A stretch of 64,000 nt of DNA, from contig WYBB01000141.1 of assembly GCA_011526585.1 (NCBI GenBank), forward strand, positions 1-64,000. The letters are read 5' to 3'. Of this stretch, positions 29,618 through 38,900 are shown piece after piece (position 1 is the stretch's first letter; every line of letters starts with the position of its first letter). The notes beneath the pieces were generated by a model, which saw nothing but the letters and a program-made list of their open reading frames with translations, ran no database searches and was not told where the DNA came from. This stretch comes from Deltaproteobacteria bacterium (GTDB lineage Bacteria > Myxococcota_A > UBA9042 > PHBI01). Made by a program: the position numbers and the translations under genes.

Positions 29618-31216
29618 TCACTCGCCGCGGCGCACGATGACGCCGAACGACGCCCCGCTCGGTGTCTCGCTCACGTCCTCGACGCCGCCGAGGCCGTCGT
29701 CGGGTCGCTCGACCTCGTAGAAGAAGCCGAAGTCGCGCTTGGGCGTGAGGTAGCCGGTGAAGAGGCGCCGCGAGCTCGGCGAGCGCACGTCGAGCACGAA
29801 GCGCCCGAGCGAGTCGACCAGGATCCGCTCGCCCAGGAGCGGCTCGTCGCCGACGACGCCGTTGATCACCCGCCCTTCCTCGATCGTCAGCGCGCCGGCA
29901 AAGCCGAGGTGCGCCATCATGTCCGCCTTGCGCTCCTGCATGGCGAAGACCCAGCGCGAGGCGCGAGCATCCTGGTCGGACGCCCCGGCGAGGCGCACCG
30001 CCAAGAGCATGCCGAAGGCGAGCGAGCGATCGGCCTTTTCGCGGCTCAGCACGAGCACATCGCCGTCGTCGCCGATCGCGCCGCGCAGCGCGAGCGGCAC
30101 GGATGTCGCTCCGACCGTGACCATCACCCCGAAGGCGACCAGGCCCTGGCTGTCCGGCGGCGGCACACAGGTTCCGGCCTGGACCTCCAATAATTCGAAA
30201 TCACTCTGGAAAGCGCCATCCTCGACGATGCAGCCGCGCTCGAAGGTGAGCGCCCCGGCGAACGTGAGGAGCCGGCCTTGATCGTCGAGCCGGGTGAGGA
30301 CCGCCGCGTAGGCGCCGTGCACCTCGGCGACCGCGCCGCGCGGACGCACGGCGACGAGCACGTCCTCGCCGCCGCTGCCGCTTCCGCCGAAGCGGTTGCC
30401 GTCGGGGCTGACCTGGCCGACCACCTGGATGGGCGCCGCCGAGAACGCAACCCCGAGCTCTGCGTCGAGACACCAGGTACCCAGGAGCGAGAACGGCAGC
30501 TCGGTCTGCTCGCCTTTGACGGAGCCGACGAACTGGCCGCTGTCGGAGAAGCGTCCCGCGCCCGCGACACCGAAGGGTGTGGTCCCCGCCGCGATCTGCA
30601 GGACCGAGAACCAGTCCCCGAGCACGAGGTCCTTGGGCAGCGGCGTGGCGGGCGCGGTCAGCGCGTCGCGGCAACCATCGTCGGTGCAGGTGTCGATCGG
30701 CGCCATGCGCGTGCCGTCGCAGGTCCCCCAGGCGACGCCGTCTTCGACGAAGCAGAAGCCGCCGGGCACGAGCTCGGTGCCGCAGCCTGCGACCGGGTCG
30801 CAGACCGGGCGGTAGCAGACGGGCGCCTCGCAGGTCAGGGCCGCGCCCGGCTCACAGACCCCACTCCGGCAGCGACCGGTTGCGGTGCAGACGCTCTCGT
30901 CCTCGCACGGCTCCTCGTCGGGCGAGAGCACCACCTTGCACGTGCCTTCGCACGACCAGCGCTGGCAGACGGGCAGCGCGCCGAGGCAATCGCTCGCGCT
31001 CTGGCACGTCGCGCCGATCGTGTCGGGCGCGTCCGGCGTATCGGGCGCGCTGTCGGCTGCCGTCTCTCGCGTGTCGAAGCGATCGAGGCCGTCCTCGAGA
31101 TCGCTCGTCGTGTCGGCGATCGTGGTGTCGTCGCCCGCTCGGCGCTCATCACCGATGCAGGCGGGCGCGGGCAGGGTGCCGACGAGGATGACGATCGACG
31201 CGAAGCGCTGTCTCAT
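29618..31216 (-). CDS. secreted lipoprotein with Cys-rich N-terminal part
   Basis: 532 residues from ATG 31216 (GTG 31225 also in frame). The signal ends APAC, then an Asp/Thr-rich spacer ('ADTTSDLEDG', 'PDTPDAPDT'). Residues about 70-185 hold about 20 cysteines in short Cys-x(3-8)-Cys spacing (CQSASDCLGALPVCQRW, CRSGVCEPG), a disulfide-knotted region common in surface proteins of Myxococcota. The remaining ~340 residues form beta-rich segments without a recognised family. A short patch at 30180-30215 uses codons rare for this genome (TTA, TTG, AGT, GAT). Confidence 0.8.
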   Translation of the reverse strand: MRQRFASIVILVGTLPAPACIGDERRAGDDTTIADTTSDLEDGLDRFDTRETAADSAPDTPDAPDTIGATCQSASDCLGALPVCQRWSCEGTCKVVLSPDEEPCEDESVCTATGRCRSGVCEPGAALTCEAPVCYRPVCDPVAGCGTELVPGGFCFVEDGVAWGTCDGTRMAPIDTCTDDGCRDALTAPATPLPKDLVLGDWFSVLQIAAGTTPFGVAGAGRFSDSGQFVGSVKGEQTELPFSLLGTWCLDAELGVAFSAAPIQVVGQVSPDGNRFGGSGSGGEDVLVAVRPRGAVAEVHGAYAAVLTRLDDQGRLLTFAGALTFERGCIVEDGAFQSDFELLEVQAGTCVPPPDSQGLVAFGVMVTVGATSVPLALRGAIGDDGDVLVLSREKADRSLAFGMLLAVRLAGASDQDARASRWVFAMQERKADMMAHLGFAGALTIEEGRVINGVVGDEPLLGERILVDSLGRFVLDVRSPSSRRLFTGYLTPKRDFGFFYEVERPDDGLGGVEDVSETPSGASFGVIVRRGE

Positions 31217-31291
31217 GAGCGTCACGCTACCCGATCGCGCTGAACGGTCAAAGCGTTCCGGTTCACGGCCCGGAAGCGGCCATGCCCCATC

Positions 31292-31681
31292 TCAGGCGAG
31301 ACGGGCGAGCGCGCTGGCGAGCTTCTCACGGACGCTGCGCGCGATCGGCTCGAGGCCGGGGTGACCGGCGGCGACGGTGCTCATCGGATCGATGGCGGCC
31401 ACCGTCGTTCTGCCGCCTTCGCCCTCGTAGACGATGACGTTGCACGGCAGCATGAGGCCGACCTCGAGCTCGGCCGACAGCGCCTGGTGCGCCAGCGGCG
31501 GGTTGCAGGCGCCCAGGATGGTGTAGCGCCTGAACTCGACGCCGAGCTTCTTGGCGAAGGTGTCGCGCATGTCGATGCGCGTCAGCACGCCGAAGCCTTC
31601 GCTGGCCAGCGCGTCGGGCACGCGCGCCAGCACCTCGTCATAGGGCGCGTCGAGCTCGCGGCGGATCTCCGTTCGGTTCAT
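31292..31681 (-). CDS. DUF302 family protein
   Basis: 129 residues with a strong GAGGAGG ribosome binding site before ATG 31681. The sequence '[41 protein letters not shown]' followed by '[11 protein letters not shown]' is the DUF302 signature. Members are small soluble proteins with two conserved Cys-containing motifs (GACNP, LPCN) whose biochemical role is not settled. The gene lies 104 bases upstream of nothing related; its nearest upstream neighbour on the same strand is the lipoprotein-independent mscS gene. Confidence 0.92.
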   Translation of the reverse strand: MNRTEIRRELDAPYDEVLARVPDALASEGFGVLTRIDMRDTFAKKLGVEFRRYTILGACNPPLAHQALSAELEVGLMLPCNVIVYEGEGGRTTVAAIDPMSTVAAGHPGLEPIARSVREKLASALARLA

Positions 31682-31785
31682 GGTCGCTCCTCCTCGCGGT
31701 ACGAGCCGGCCCAAGCATGCGCACGCGGGACGCCTACGGCCAGTCACGCACGACCGTTCGCCGCAGCCGACCTGGCGACAATCGC

Positions 31786-33543
31786 TCAGTCCGCGGGCTC
31801 GGCCTCGCTCTCCCTCACGGCGCGCGCCCCGACGATCGCCATCGCCTCGGCCTTGCCGATGCGCTCGGCCTCCGTCAGCACCTCGACGCCGTGGATCGAC
31901 AGCGGCGTCTTCTTCGCGCCGGGATCGACCGGCAGCATGTGCAGCGTGCGCGTCGGGAAGGCGAACTCGACCCCGAGCCGGCTCGCCAGTGTGACGACGT
32001 CGAGCAGCAGGCGATGGCGCGCCTTGATGTGCTCTGCGCCGGTCACGACGGCGAAGTGGCAGATGAAGAGCACGTCGAGCGAGCTCGCGCCGAGCTCGTG
32101 CAGACCGGCGTGGATCACCTCCTTGCGCGTCTGCGGGTGCTGCAGGACCAGCTCGCGCAGCCCCTCGCAGAAGGCGTGCACCCGCTCGGGCGGCGTCTGG
32201 TACTCGAGGTTGATCAGCGCGCGATAACGCCAGTAGGTGCGGCGGCCGAGGTTGTCGACGTTGGCCGAGATCAGGTTGCCGTTGGGCACGGTAATGAGCG
32301 TGTTCTCCCACGTGCGCACGCGCGTCGAGCGGAAGCCGACCTGCTCGACGGTGCCGACGATGTCGCTGCCGATCTTGACGTCGTCGCCGATCTCGAAGGG
32401 CCGATCGAGGAGCACCGTCAGCGAGCCGAACAGGTTCTTGACCATGTCCTGCGCGGCGAGCGCGACCGCGAGGCCGCCGATCCCCAGGCCGGCGAGCAGC
32501 GATGTCGGCGAGATCCCGAGCACGTCGGCGATGAAGACGATGCCGATGGCGACGACGACGACCTTGGCGCTCTTGTCGAAGAACGGGACGATCAGGTCAT
32601 CGAAGCGCGTCTGCGTCTTCTCGGCCTTGGCGCCGAGGATCCACGAGACGATGTCGATGAAGCGGAAGGCCGTGCGCACGACGCCGAACGCGACCATGAA
32701 CTTCACCACCAGGAGCGCCGCGACCTGGACGTCTGGCGGCAGCCCGAGGAGCCGCAGGCCGATCCACCACAGGACCGCGGTCGCGACGAAGCCGGTCGGC
32801 TGCAGGAGGCGCCAGACCTTGTCCCGCGGCACCACCCAGTCCCGCCGCTCGAGGATCTTCTGCACCGGCCCATGCAGGATGAGCCGCGCGAGGCGCGCGA
32901 CGATCCAGCCGAGCACGATGAGCACCAGGATCCCGAGCCACTGCCAGTGCTCGAAGAGGAAGCCCTTGTGGCGCAGCTCGGGCGGCATCTGCGCGCGCAG
33001 CCACAGGGTCGGTGACATCTCGAGACCCGATCCGCCGACCCCGGCGACCTTGGGCAGCTCCTCGAGGTGCCGATGCAGGTCCTCGATGCGGCTCACCGTC
33101 TTCGCGGTGAAGAGCCACTCCCCGCCGGCGTTGCGACCGATGACGATCTCGGCGCCGATCGCCGGCTCGGTGTGAAACACCCACGGCTCGCCGTCGGTCC
33201 GGTCGGGCACGTTGGTGTAGACGACGTAGCGGATGCGATCGATCGCCTCCTTGAGCTTGATCGCCAGATCGCGCCCGACCTCCTGCCTCAGCCCGGCCGG
33301 GATCTCGCTGAGATCGAGGCACGCCGCGGCCTTGTCGAGCAGGCTCTCGTCGCCGGTCTGCGCCGCCGCCACCGCCGAGTCGAGGAAGGTGCGCATCGTC
33401 GCCCGCGCCGAGCGCCGCTCCTCCGGCACCGGCTCCTTCTCCGACGCGGCCTCGGGCTGGCCGGCCCCCGGGATCCCCGGAAGCTGCGCCCACGCCGGCA
33501 CCACCGACGCGCACATGAACAACGCGGCGAGGCACGACTTCAT
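31786..33543 (-). CDS. MscS-family mechanosensitive channel with periplasmic N-terminal domain
   Basis: 585 residues from ATG 33543, preceded by GGGAGGG; a TTG at 33555 is less likely. A signal peptide ([10 protein letters not shown]... to AWA/Q) leads to a ~150-residue soluble extracytoplasmic domain, then about four or five transmembrane helices from about 185. The MscS pore helix and beta domain follow: '[38 protein letters not shown]' and '[25 protein letters not shown]'. It should open on membrane tension to release small solutes. The C-terminal vestibule is complete. A second, differently built MscS protein is encoded at 53311. Confidence 0.93.
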   Translation of the reverse strand: MKSCLAALFMCASVVPAWAQLPGIPGAGQPEAASEKEPVPEERRSARATMRTFLDSAVAAAQTGDESLLDKAAACLDLSEIPAGLRQEVGRDLAIKLKEAIDRIRYVVYTNVPDRTDGEPWVFHTEPAIGAEIVIGRNAGGEWLFTAKTVSRIEDLHRHLEELPKVAGVGGSGLEMSPTLWLRAQMPPELRHKGFLFEHWQWLGILVLIVLGWIVARLARLILHGPVQKILERRDWVVPRDKVWRLLQPTGFVATAVLWWIGLRLLGLPPDVQVAALLVVKFMVAFGVVRTAFRFIDIVSWILGAKAEKTQTRFDDLIVPFFDKSAKVVVVAIGIVFIADVLGISPTSLLAGLGIGGLAVALAAQDMVKNLFGSLTVLLDRPFEIGDDVKIGSDIVGTVEQVGFRSTRVRTWENTLITVPNGNLISANVDNLGRRTYWRYRALINLEYQTPPERVHAFCEGLRELVLQHPQTRKEVIHAGLHELGASSLDVLFICHFAVVTGAEHIKARHRLLLDVVTLASRLGVEFAFPTRTLHMLPVDPGAKKTPLSIHGVEVLTEAERIGKAEAMAIVGARAVRESEAEPAD

Positions 33544-33585
33544 CTGCCCTCCCAATCCTGCGACCCGAACCGGTGCGTCCGGTGT

Positions 33586-34986
33586 CTACCTCATCCAGAT
33601 CGCGCGCGCGCTGGTGAACGCCAAGAGCCCGTCGCGTCCCAGCTCACGGCCGAAGCCCGAGTCCTTGACGCCGCCGAACGGCAGTCGCGGATCGGACTTG
33701 GGCATGCCGTTGACGAAGACGCTGCCGGCCTCGATGGCGCGCACCGCGTCGCCGGCCTCGGCGTCGCTCTGGGTCCAGATCGATGCGGAGAGGCCATAGC
33801 TCGTGCGGTTGGCGACGCGCAGCGCCTCGGCGAGATCGGCCACCCTGAAGAGCGCCGCCACCGGGCCGAAGATCTCTTCGTTCGCCGCGGGTGCGTGCGC
33901 CGGTACCTCGGCGAGCACCGTCGGCGGATAGAAGAAGCCCGGCCCGGCCATCGGCTTGCCGCCGAGCAGGAGCTTCGCCCCGGCCGCCACCGAGCGCAGC
34001 ACCTGGTCGTGCAGGGTCTCGCGCGCCCGCGCCGACGCCAGCGGCCCGACCGCGACCGACTCGTCCATCGGATCGCCGACCCTGAGCCGGGACATCGCCG
34101 CGACGAAGCGCTCCTCGAACGGCTCGGCCACCGCCTCGTGCACGATGAAGCGCTTGGCGGCGATGCACGACTGCCCGTTGTTCTGCACGCGCGCCGCCAC
34201 CGCGGCCTCGACCGCGAGATCGAGATCGGCCGACGGCATCACGATGAAGGGGTCGCTGCCCCCGAGCTCGAGCACGCACGGCTTGAGGTGCTGCCCGGCG
34301 AGGCTCGCCACCGCGCGTCCGGCCCGGGTCGAGCCGGTCACCGTCACCGCCCTGACGCGCGGATCGGCGATGAGCCGCGCGACCTCGTCGACGGTGATCG
34401 GCAGGTGCTGCAGGAGTCCTCGCGCCGCGCCGGCCTTCCTGAAGAGCGCCTCGATCGCCGCCGAGCAGCCCATCGTCGCCGGCGCGTGCTTGAGCAGCAC
34501 GACGTTGCCGGCCAGGATCGCCGGGTTCGCGAAGCGAAAAACCTGCCAGAACGGGAAGTTCCACGGCATGATCGCCAGGATCACGCCGAGCGGCCGGTGC
34601 GTGACGAAGCTCGTACGCGCGTCGGTCGGCACGGTCTCGTCGGCCAGCATCGCCGGCCCCTGCTCGGCGAAGTGGCGCGCGGTCCACGCGCACTTGCGCA
34701 GCTCGCCCAGCGCCTCGCGGAACGGCTTGCCGACCTCGCGCGACATGAGCGCCGCCAGGTCCTTCTGCGCCAGCTCGGTCTGGCGCGCGAGCTCGGTCAA
34801 CAGCGCCGCGCGCTCGGCGAGCGCGACCTCGCGCCAGCGGAGCGCCTCGGCCTCGGCGCGCGCGAGCGCCTGTTCGATCGCCTCGGACCCGAGCGCGTCG
34901 GTGCGCGACAGCTCGCGCCCGTTCGCCGGGTTGACGCTGACGAATACGTTCGGGATCTCGGCCGCTACCGTCGCAAGAGCCTTCAT
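33586..34986 (-). CDS. NAD(P)-dependent aldehyde dehydrogenase, succinate-semialdehyde type
   Basis: 466 residues, a normal length for the short SSADH (Sad/YneI-like) branch. Visible are 'VILAIMPWNFPFWQVFRFANPAILAGN' (substrate/cofactor entrance), 'VTGSTRAG' (cofactor loop), the general base Glu in LELGGSDPF, the catalytic Cys in NNGQSCIAAKR, and 'NEEIFGPV' near the C-terminus. It oxidises aldehydes to acids; succinate semialdehyde is the best guess by similarity of the motifs. No GABA transaminase or other pathway partner lies next to it. Confidence 0.92.
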   Translation of the reverse strand: MKALATVAAEIPNVFVSVNPANGRELSRTDALGSEAIEQALARAEAEALRWREVALAERAALLTELARQTELAQKDLAALMSREVGKPFREALGELRKCAWTARHFAEQGPAMLADETVPTDARTSFVTHRPLGVILAIMPWNFPFWQVFRFANPAILAGNVVLLKHAPATMGCSAAIEALFRKAGAARGLLQHLPITVDEVARLIADPRVRAVTVTGSTRAGRAVASLAGQHLKPCVLELGGSDPFIVMPSADLDLAVEAAVAARVQNNGQSCIAAKRFIVHEAVAEPFEERFVAAMSRLRVGDPMDESVAVGPLASARARETLHDQVLRSVAAGAKLLLGGKPMAGPGFFYPPTVLAEVPAHAPAANEEIFGPVAALFRVADLAEALRVANRTSYGLSASIWTQSDAEAGDAVRAIEAGSVFVNGMPKSDPRLPFGGVKDSGFGRELGRDGLLAFTSARAIWMR

Positions 34987-35045
34987 GGCCGCGCATGATG
35001 CACCACCCGCCCCGCCCCTGCCACCCGGAACTTGCCCCCCTCCCC

Positions 35046-35150
35046 CTCCCCCCGCTCCCGTGCCCGTGCCCGTGCCCGTGCCCGTGCCCGCTCCCGCTCC
35101 CGTGCCCGCTCCCCCTCCCGCTCCCGCTCCCGCTCCCCCACCCGCGCCCC
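35046..35150. repeat. GTGCCC/CTCCCG hexanucleotide microsatellite
   Basis: Tandem CGTGCC units pass into CGCTCC units over about 100 bases, interrupted by CCCC tracts. The array fills most of the gap between the divergent aldehyde dehydrogenase gene and the helical-repeat protein gene, so it sits in both promoters' territory. It is the same unit family as at 14733-14774. Confidence 0.85.
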
Positions 35151-35197
35151 GCGCTCCCCCCCGACAGGAGCCTCACGATCGGCTACCATCCCCCGGC

Positions 35198-35827
35198 ATG
35201 TCCGATCTCACCAGCGATCCCTGCGACGCCGCCGTGATGAACACCCTCATGGCGCGCCGCGCCCTCGACACCGGCGACGCCACCACTGCGCTCGCGCTCG
35301 TCGATCAGCTGCCCGCCTCCCAACAGCCCGACCTGCTCGCCGAGATCTGGCTCCTCGCCGGCTCCCACACCGCGCTGCGCCCGCTCTTGCCGCGCCTGTC
35401 GCCCGCGCTGCGCGAACGCGCTCAGGCCTTCCTCGCCGACCCGCCGCGTCGCCCGCTCCCGATCCCGCCCGCGGGCGCTGCCGATCCCTACACCGCGCTC
35501 GGCGCCACCGCCGACACGCTCGCCGCGCACGGCCGCGCCGCCGAGCTCGCGATGACCCACCTCGCGCTCTCCGAGCTCGCGCCGCGCTCGGACTGGCGCG
35601 CCGTGCACATCGAGCACGCCGCCTCGCTCGCCATGGGCCTCGGCGACCCGCGCCTCTCGGCCATGGTGCGCGCCTTCGAGGCCGAGCGCGACCTCCTCTT
35701 CGGCGAGCACGACGACGCGCGCGAAGCCGCCGACGCTGCCCTCGCCGCCGCGAACGACGCCGACGAGCCGCGCGCGGCCGAGCGCGCCGAGCGCGTCCTG
35801 CACGCGCTCGACGACCTGCCCGACTGA
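35198..35827 (+). CDS. helical-repeat (TPR-like) protein
   Basis: 209 residues from ATG 35198. The whole protein is Ala/Leu/Glu-rich amphipathic helix pairs (for example 'RALDTGDATTALALVDQLP', 'AASLAMGLGDPRLSAMVRAFEAERDLLFGEHDDAREAADAALAAAN') in the rhythm of tetratricopeptide repeats, without a signal peptide or membrane segment. It is probably a cytoplasmic protein-protein interaction adaptor. It is convergent with the giant gene and separated from it by a strong inverted repeat. Confidence 0.75.
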   Translation: MSDLTSDPCDAAVMNTLMARRALDTGDATTALALVDQLPASQQPDLLAEIWLLAGSHTALRPLLPRLSPALRERAQAFLADPPRRPLPIPPAGAADPYTALGATADTLAAHGRAAELAMTHLALSELAPRSDWRAVHIEHAASLAMGLGDPRLSAMVRAFEAERDLLFGEHDDAREAADAALAAANDADEPRAAERAERVLHALDDLPD

Positions 35828-35863
35828 AGTGGACAGATCCGTATCTGAGGAAACCAGGAAGTG

Positions 35864-35897
35864 AGGAAGCGAGGAACTCCTGCCTTCCTCGCTTCCT
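35864..35897. terminator. bidirectional hairpin between convergent genes
   Basis: AGGAAGCGAGGAA (35864-35876) is perfectly inverted at 35885-35897 with an 8-base loop. The 13-bp stem has no long T-run on either strand but sits between two convergent stops (35827 and 35968), so it most likely ends transcripts from both sides. Confidence 0.6.
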
Positions 35898-35967
35898 GCA
35901 CTCCTCATGAGAAGCTGACCTGCCAAAGCGATGCGGCTCGAGCGAGCCCGACCCGATCGCTACCGCA

Positions 35968-38900
35968 TCACCACAAGCTCGCCACGAAGTCGACCACCGC
36001 GCCGGCGGCATCGGCCACGGCCTCGGCCGCCATCGACGCGAGCATCTCGGCCACCGCGATCGCGATCCCGCCGCCCAGACCGCGGGCGATCGTCAGGAAG
36101 TCGTCGAGGGACGGGATCGAGCCGCTGATGACCGCGCGCACGATGCTGCCCATCGCCCTGACGACGTTCTTGCCCTCCTCGCGGATGACGTCGACCACCG
36201 GCGAGGCGGACGGGAACCAGTCGTTCAGGGTGTCCGCGATCCAGTCGATCATCTCGCAGAGGAGATCGTCGAGGCTCTTGTCCTTGATGTAGTTCCAGAG
36301 CGAGACGAGCCAGTCGGGCAGGAGCCGCGTGAGCATCGAGAGATCGATCATCTGGATGAACGACCACAGATCTCGCCCTGCCTGTTCTATCTTGGCGAAT
36401 GTCAGCTCGCCTATCGCGAACTTGTAGGCGATCTGTCCGACCGCCACCACGAGGCCCGCGGGCAGGCCCAGTGTCGCGACGAACATCAGGGCGCTCACCA
36501 TCTCACCGCCGACCGCGGCGATGTTGCCGATCTTCTCGCCGTAGGACGTGACCTCGTCGAGCTTCGACATGAGGTCCGCCATCGGATCGTCTTTGGCCCC
36601 GGCCTCCTTGCTGTCGTTGTTCCCCTGGTTCAGATCCGGACCGCCCGGCACCGCGCCCGGACGATTGGGCGCGCCGCTGACCGTCGGATCGGCCGGCGGT
36701 GCCGTCTCGCGTCCCTCGCTCTTGGTCGACTTCGCCGGAGCGTCGGTCGGCGGCGCCGCGCCCGCGCCACCCTCGGTCGGTGCGGCCGGCTGATCGCCGA
36801 ATGGGAACTCGAAGTTGTAGCCGAAACTGAAGAGCTCCCCGAGCGGGTGGTTGAGCCCGGGCAGGTCGTAGTCCCACTTCTTCGAGAGCAGCTCGGCATA
36901 GAGCTTCGGCGTGAGCGCGAGGTTGCCGCTGCCGATGACCTTGAGCCCGAGCCCGAGTGCGCCGGAGTATACGCCTCCCTGGCCTTTGAGTGTTGCGTAG
37001 GGTGTGACCTTGACGTCGACGCCGAGGCCCGCCTCCCCTTGCAGGGCGATGCCCGCGCTCGCCACACCGCCGACGCCGACGCCGACCGAGAACCACGGGC
37101 AGAGCTTGGCGTTGAAGCGCAGGCCCGTGTCCAGCTGCGCCTTGGCGAAGAAGTCTGGTACCTGACTCTTACTACTCAGTGGTCTGAAATTGGATATGCC
37201 GACCGAGGCGCTGAAGGTCAGCGGCAGCATGCCCAGGCCGAGCCCGATGAAGACGCCACCCTGGATGGCGATCGGCACCGGGCCCGCCATCACGGTCTGT
37301 TTTATCAGGGTGAAGTCTTTACTCCATTTGAATAGATCACGCCCCTGCACGAGTGTCACATCGGTTATCTCCAATGTGCCACTGAGGATCGGATCGAGGT
37401 TCTGATCGACTTCTACACCTATGGTGCCGCCGATCATGTGATTGAGCTTGTACTGGACCTCGCCTTTGACCTTGAAGTCGCCGTTCTTGAAGTACTCGCC
37501 GTCGATCTTGCCGCTGACCGAGCGGCCCTTCGCCTCGTCCTTGAAGAGGGTGAAGTCGATCCAGCCCTTGCCCCAGAAGAGGTCCTCGCTCTGCGTCTTC
37601 TGCCAGCCACCCTCGAAGTGGCCCTTCATGTTGTTGAGCTTGGGCAGGACGAGATCGAGGCTGCCCTCTATCTTCTTGAGCTCGTTGTTCTCGACCAGCG
37701 CCGAGCCCGAGAGCTGCGTGATGCGGAGGAAGGCGTTGTCTCCTTCTCCGCCTACCTCGATCGGTCGTAGCAGCTTGGCCGATCCCTCCACCCGTTCGAG
37801 GGTCTTGGTGACCGCGTTGAATTTGCCGCTGGCCTCGAGCCCGACCATCGGCCCCTTGGAGTCGTGTATGTCGACCTTGAGGGTACCTGTCAGCTCTCTG
37901 AGCTCGTTGTCGGTGACCTTGCCGCCACCGCCCGAGCCCTTCTTGAAGACGAGCTTGCCGCCGCCGATCTCGAACTCGATGTCGCGCCCGAGATAGACCT
38001 CACCGCTGCCGCTGAACTTCTTCGACGTCGAGTAGTAGTGGCCTTCTGCCTTGCCTGTTATCAGTGGCTCGGACTTGTTGTCGTAGACCTTGAACGGCAC
38101 CTGGCCGTTGACCTCGGTCAGCTTGTTCTCGGCGATGACCGCTTTTGCGCCTGCTCCTTCTGCCAGTACGAATTTATAACCTGCCAGCTCTGCGAGCTGT
38201 TTGTCCTTGTGGACCGTCACCGAGCCCTTGCCGGAGAAGCCCGTGCCACCAGCGGCGTCGAAGCCGCCTTCGAGCGTGCACGAGAGCCAGTGGCCTATCT
38301 TCTCGTCCTTGAGCTGCAGGTTGAGATTGCCACTGACCTTCTGCAGGTTGTTGTTCGACACCGAGCCGGACGCACCGCTGCCCTCGGCCAGCCAGAGCTG
38401 CTCACCGCTGAAGGTCGCGAGCTTCTTCGGTTTGAGCACGGTGATCGAGCCCGAGCCGCTGAAGTTCTTGCCCGGGAAGTCGTAGTCCGCCTTCGCCTCG
38501 ATCTTGATGAAGTTGCCGGCTTCGCTCGGTGCATCGCGGATCATCGCGTTGACGCTGCCGCCGACGTGTTTGATGTCGCTCGACGCCAGCGTGATCTCGG
38601 CCCCGGTGCCCTTGGTGACCCAGACGGTGTAGGTGTCCTCGCCGATCTTCGTCGACGCGATCTCCCACTCGGTACACAGCTCCGCCGTGCCCTTGCCGCT
38701 GAACCCCGCATCGGGCGTGTATTCGCCTTGCAGCCCGATCTTGACGAAGTCGGTGCCGCCCTTCTTGACGTCGACGTTGGCCTTGCCGCCGATGCGGGTG
38801 AGCTCGTTGGCTGTTACGTTGACGGTCGCTTCGGACCCCTTGGCCAGCCAGACGACGTAGCCGGCCTTGGTCGAGAGCATCTCCTTCGAGCGGATCACCT

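Noticed and set aside
35046..35150. CRISPR-like direct repeats
   Set aside because: Six-base units in direct tandem without spacers: a microsatellite, with no cas genes.
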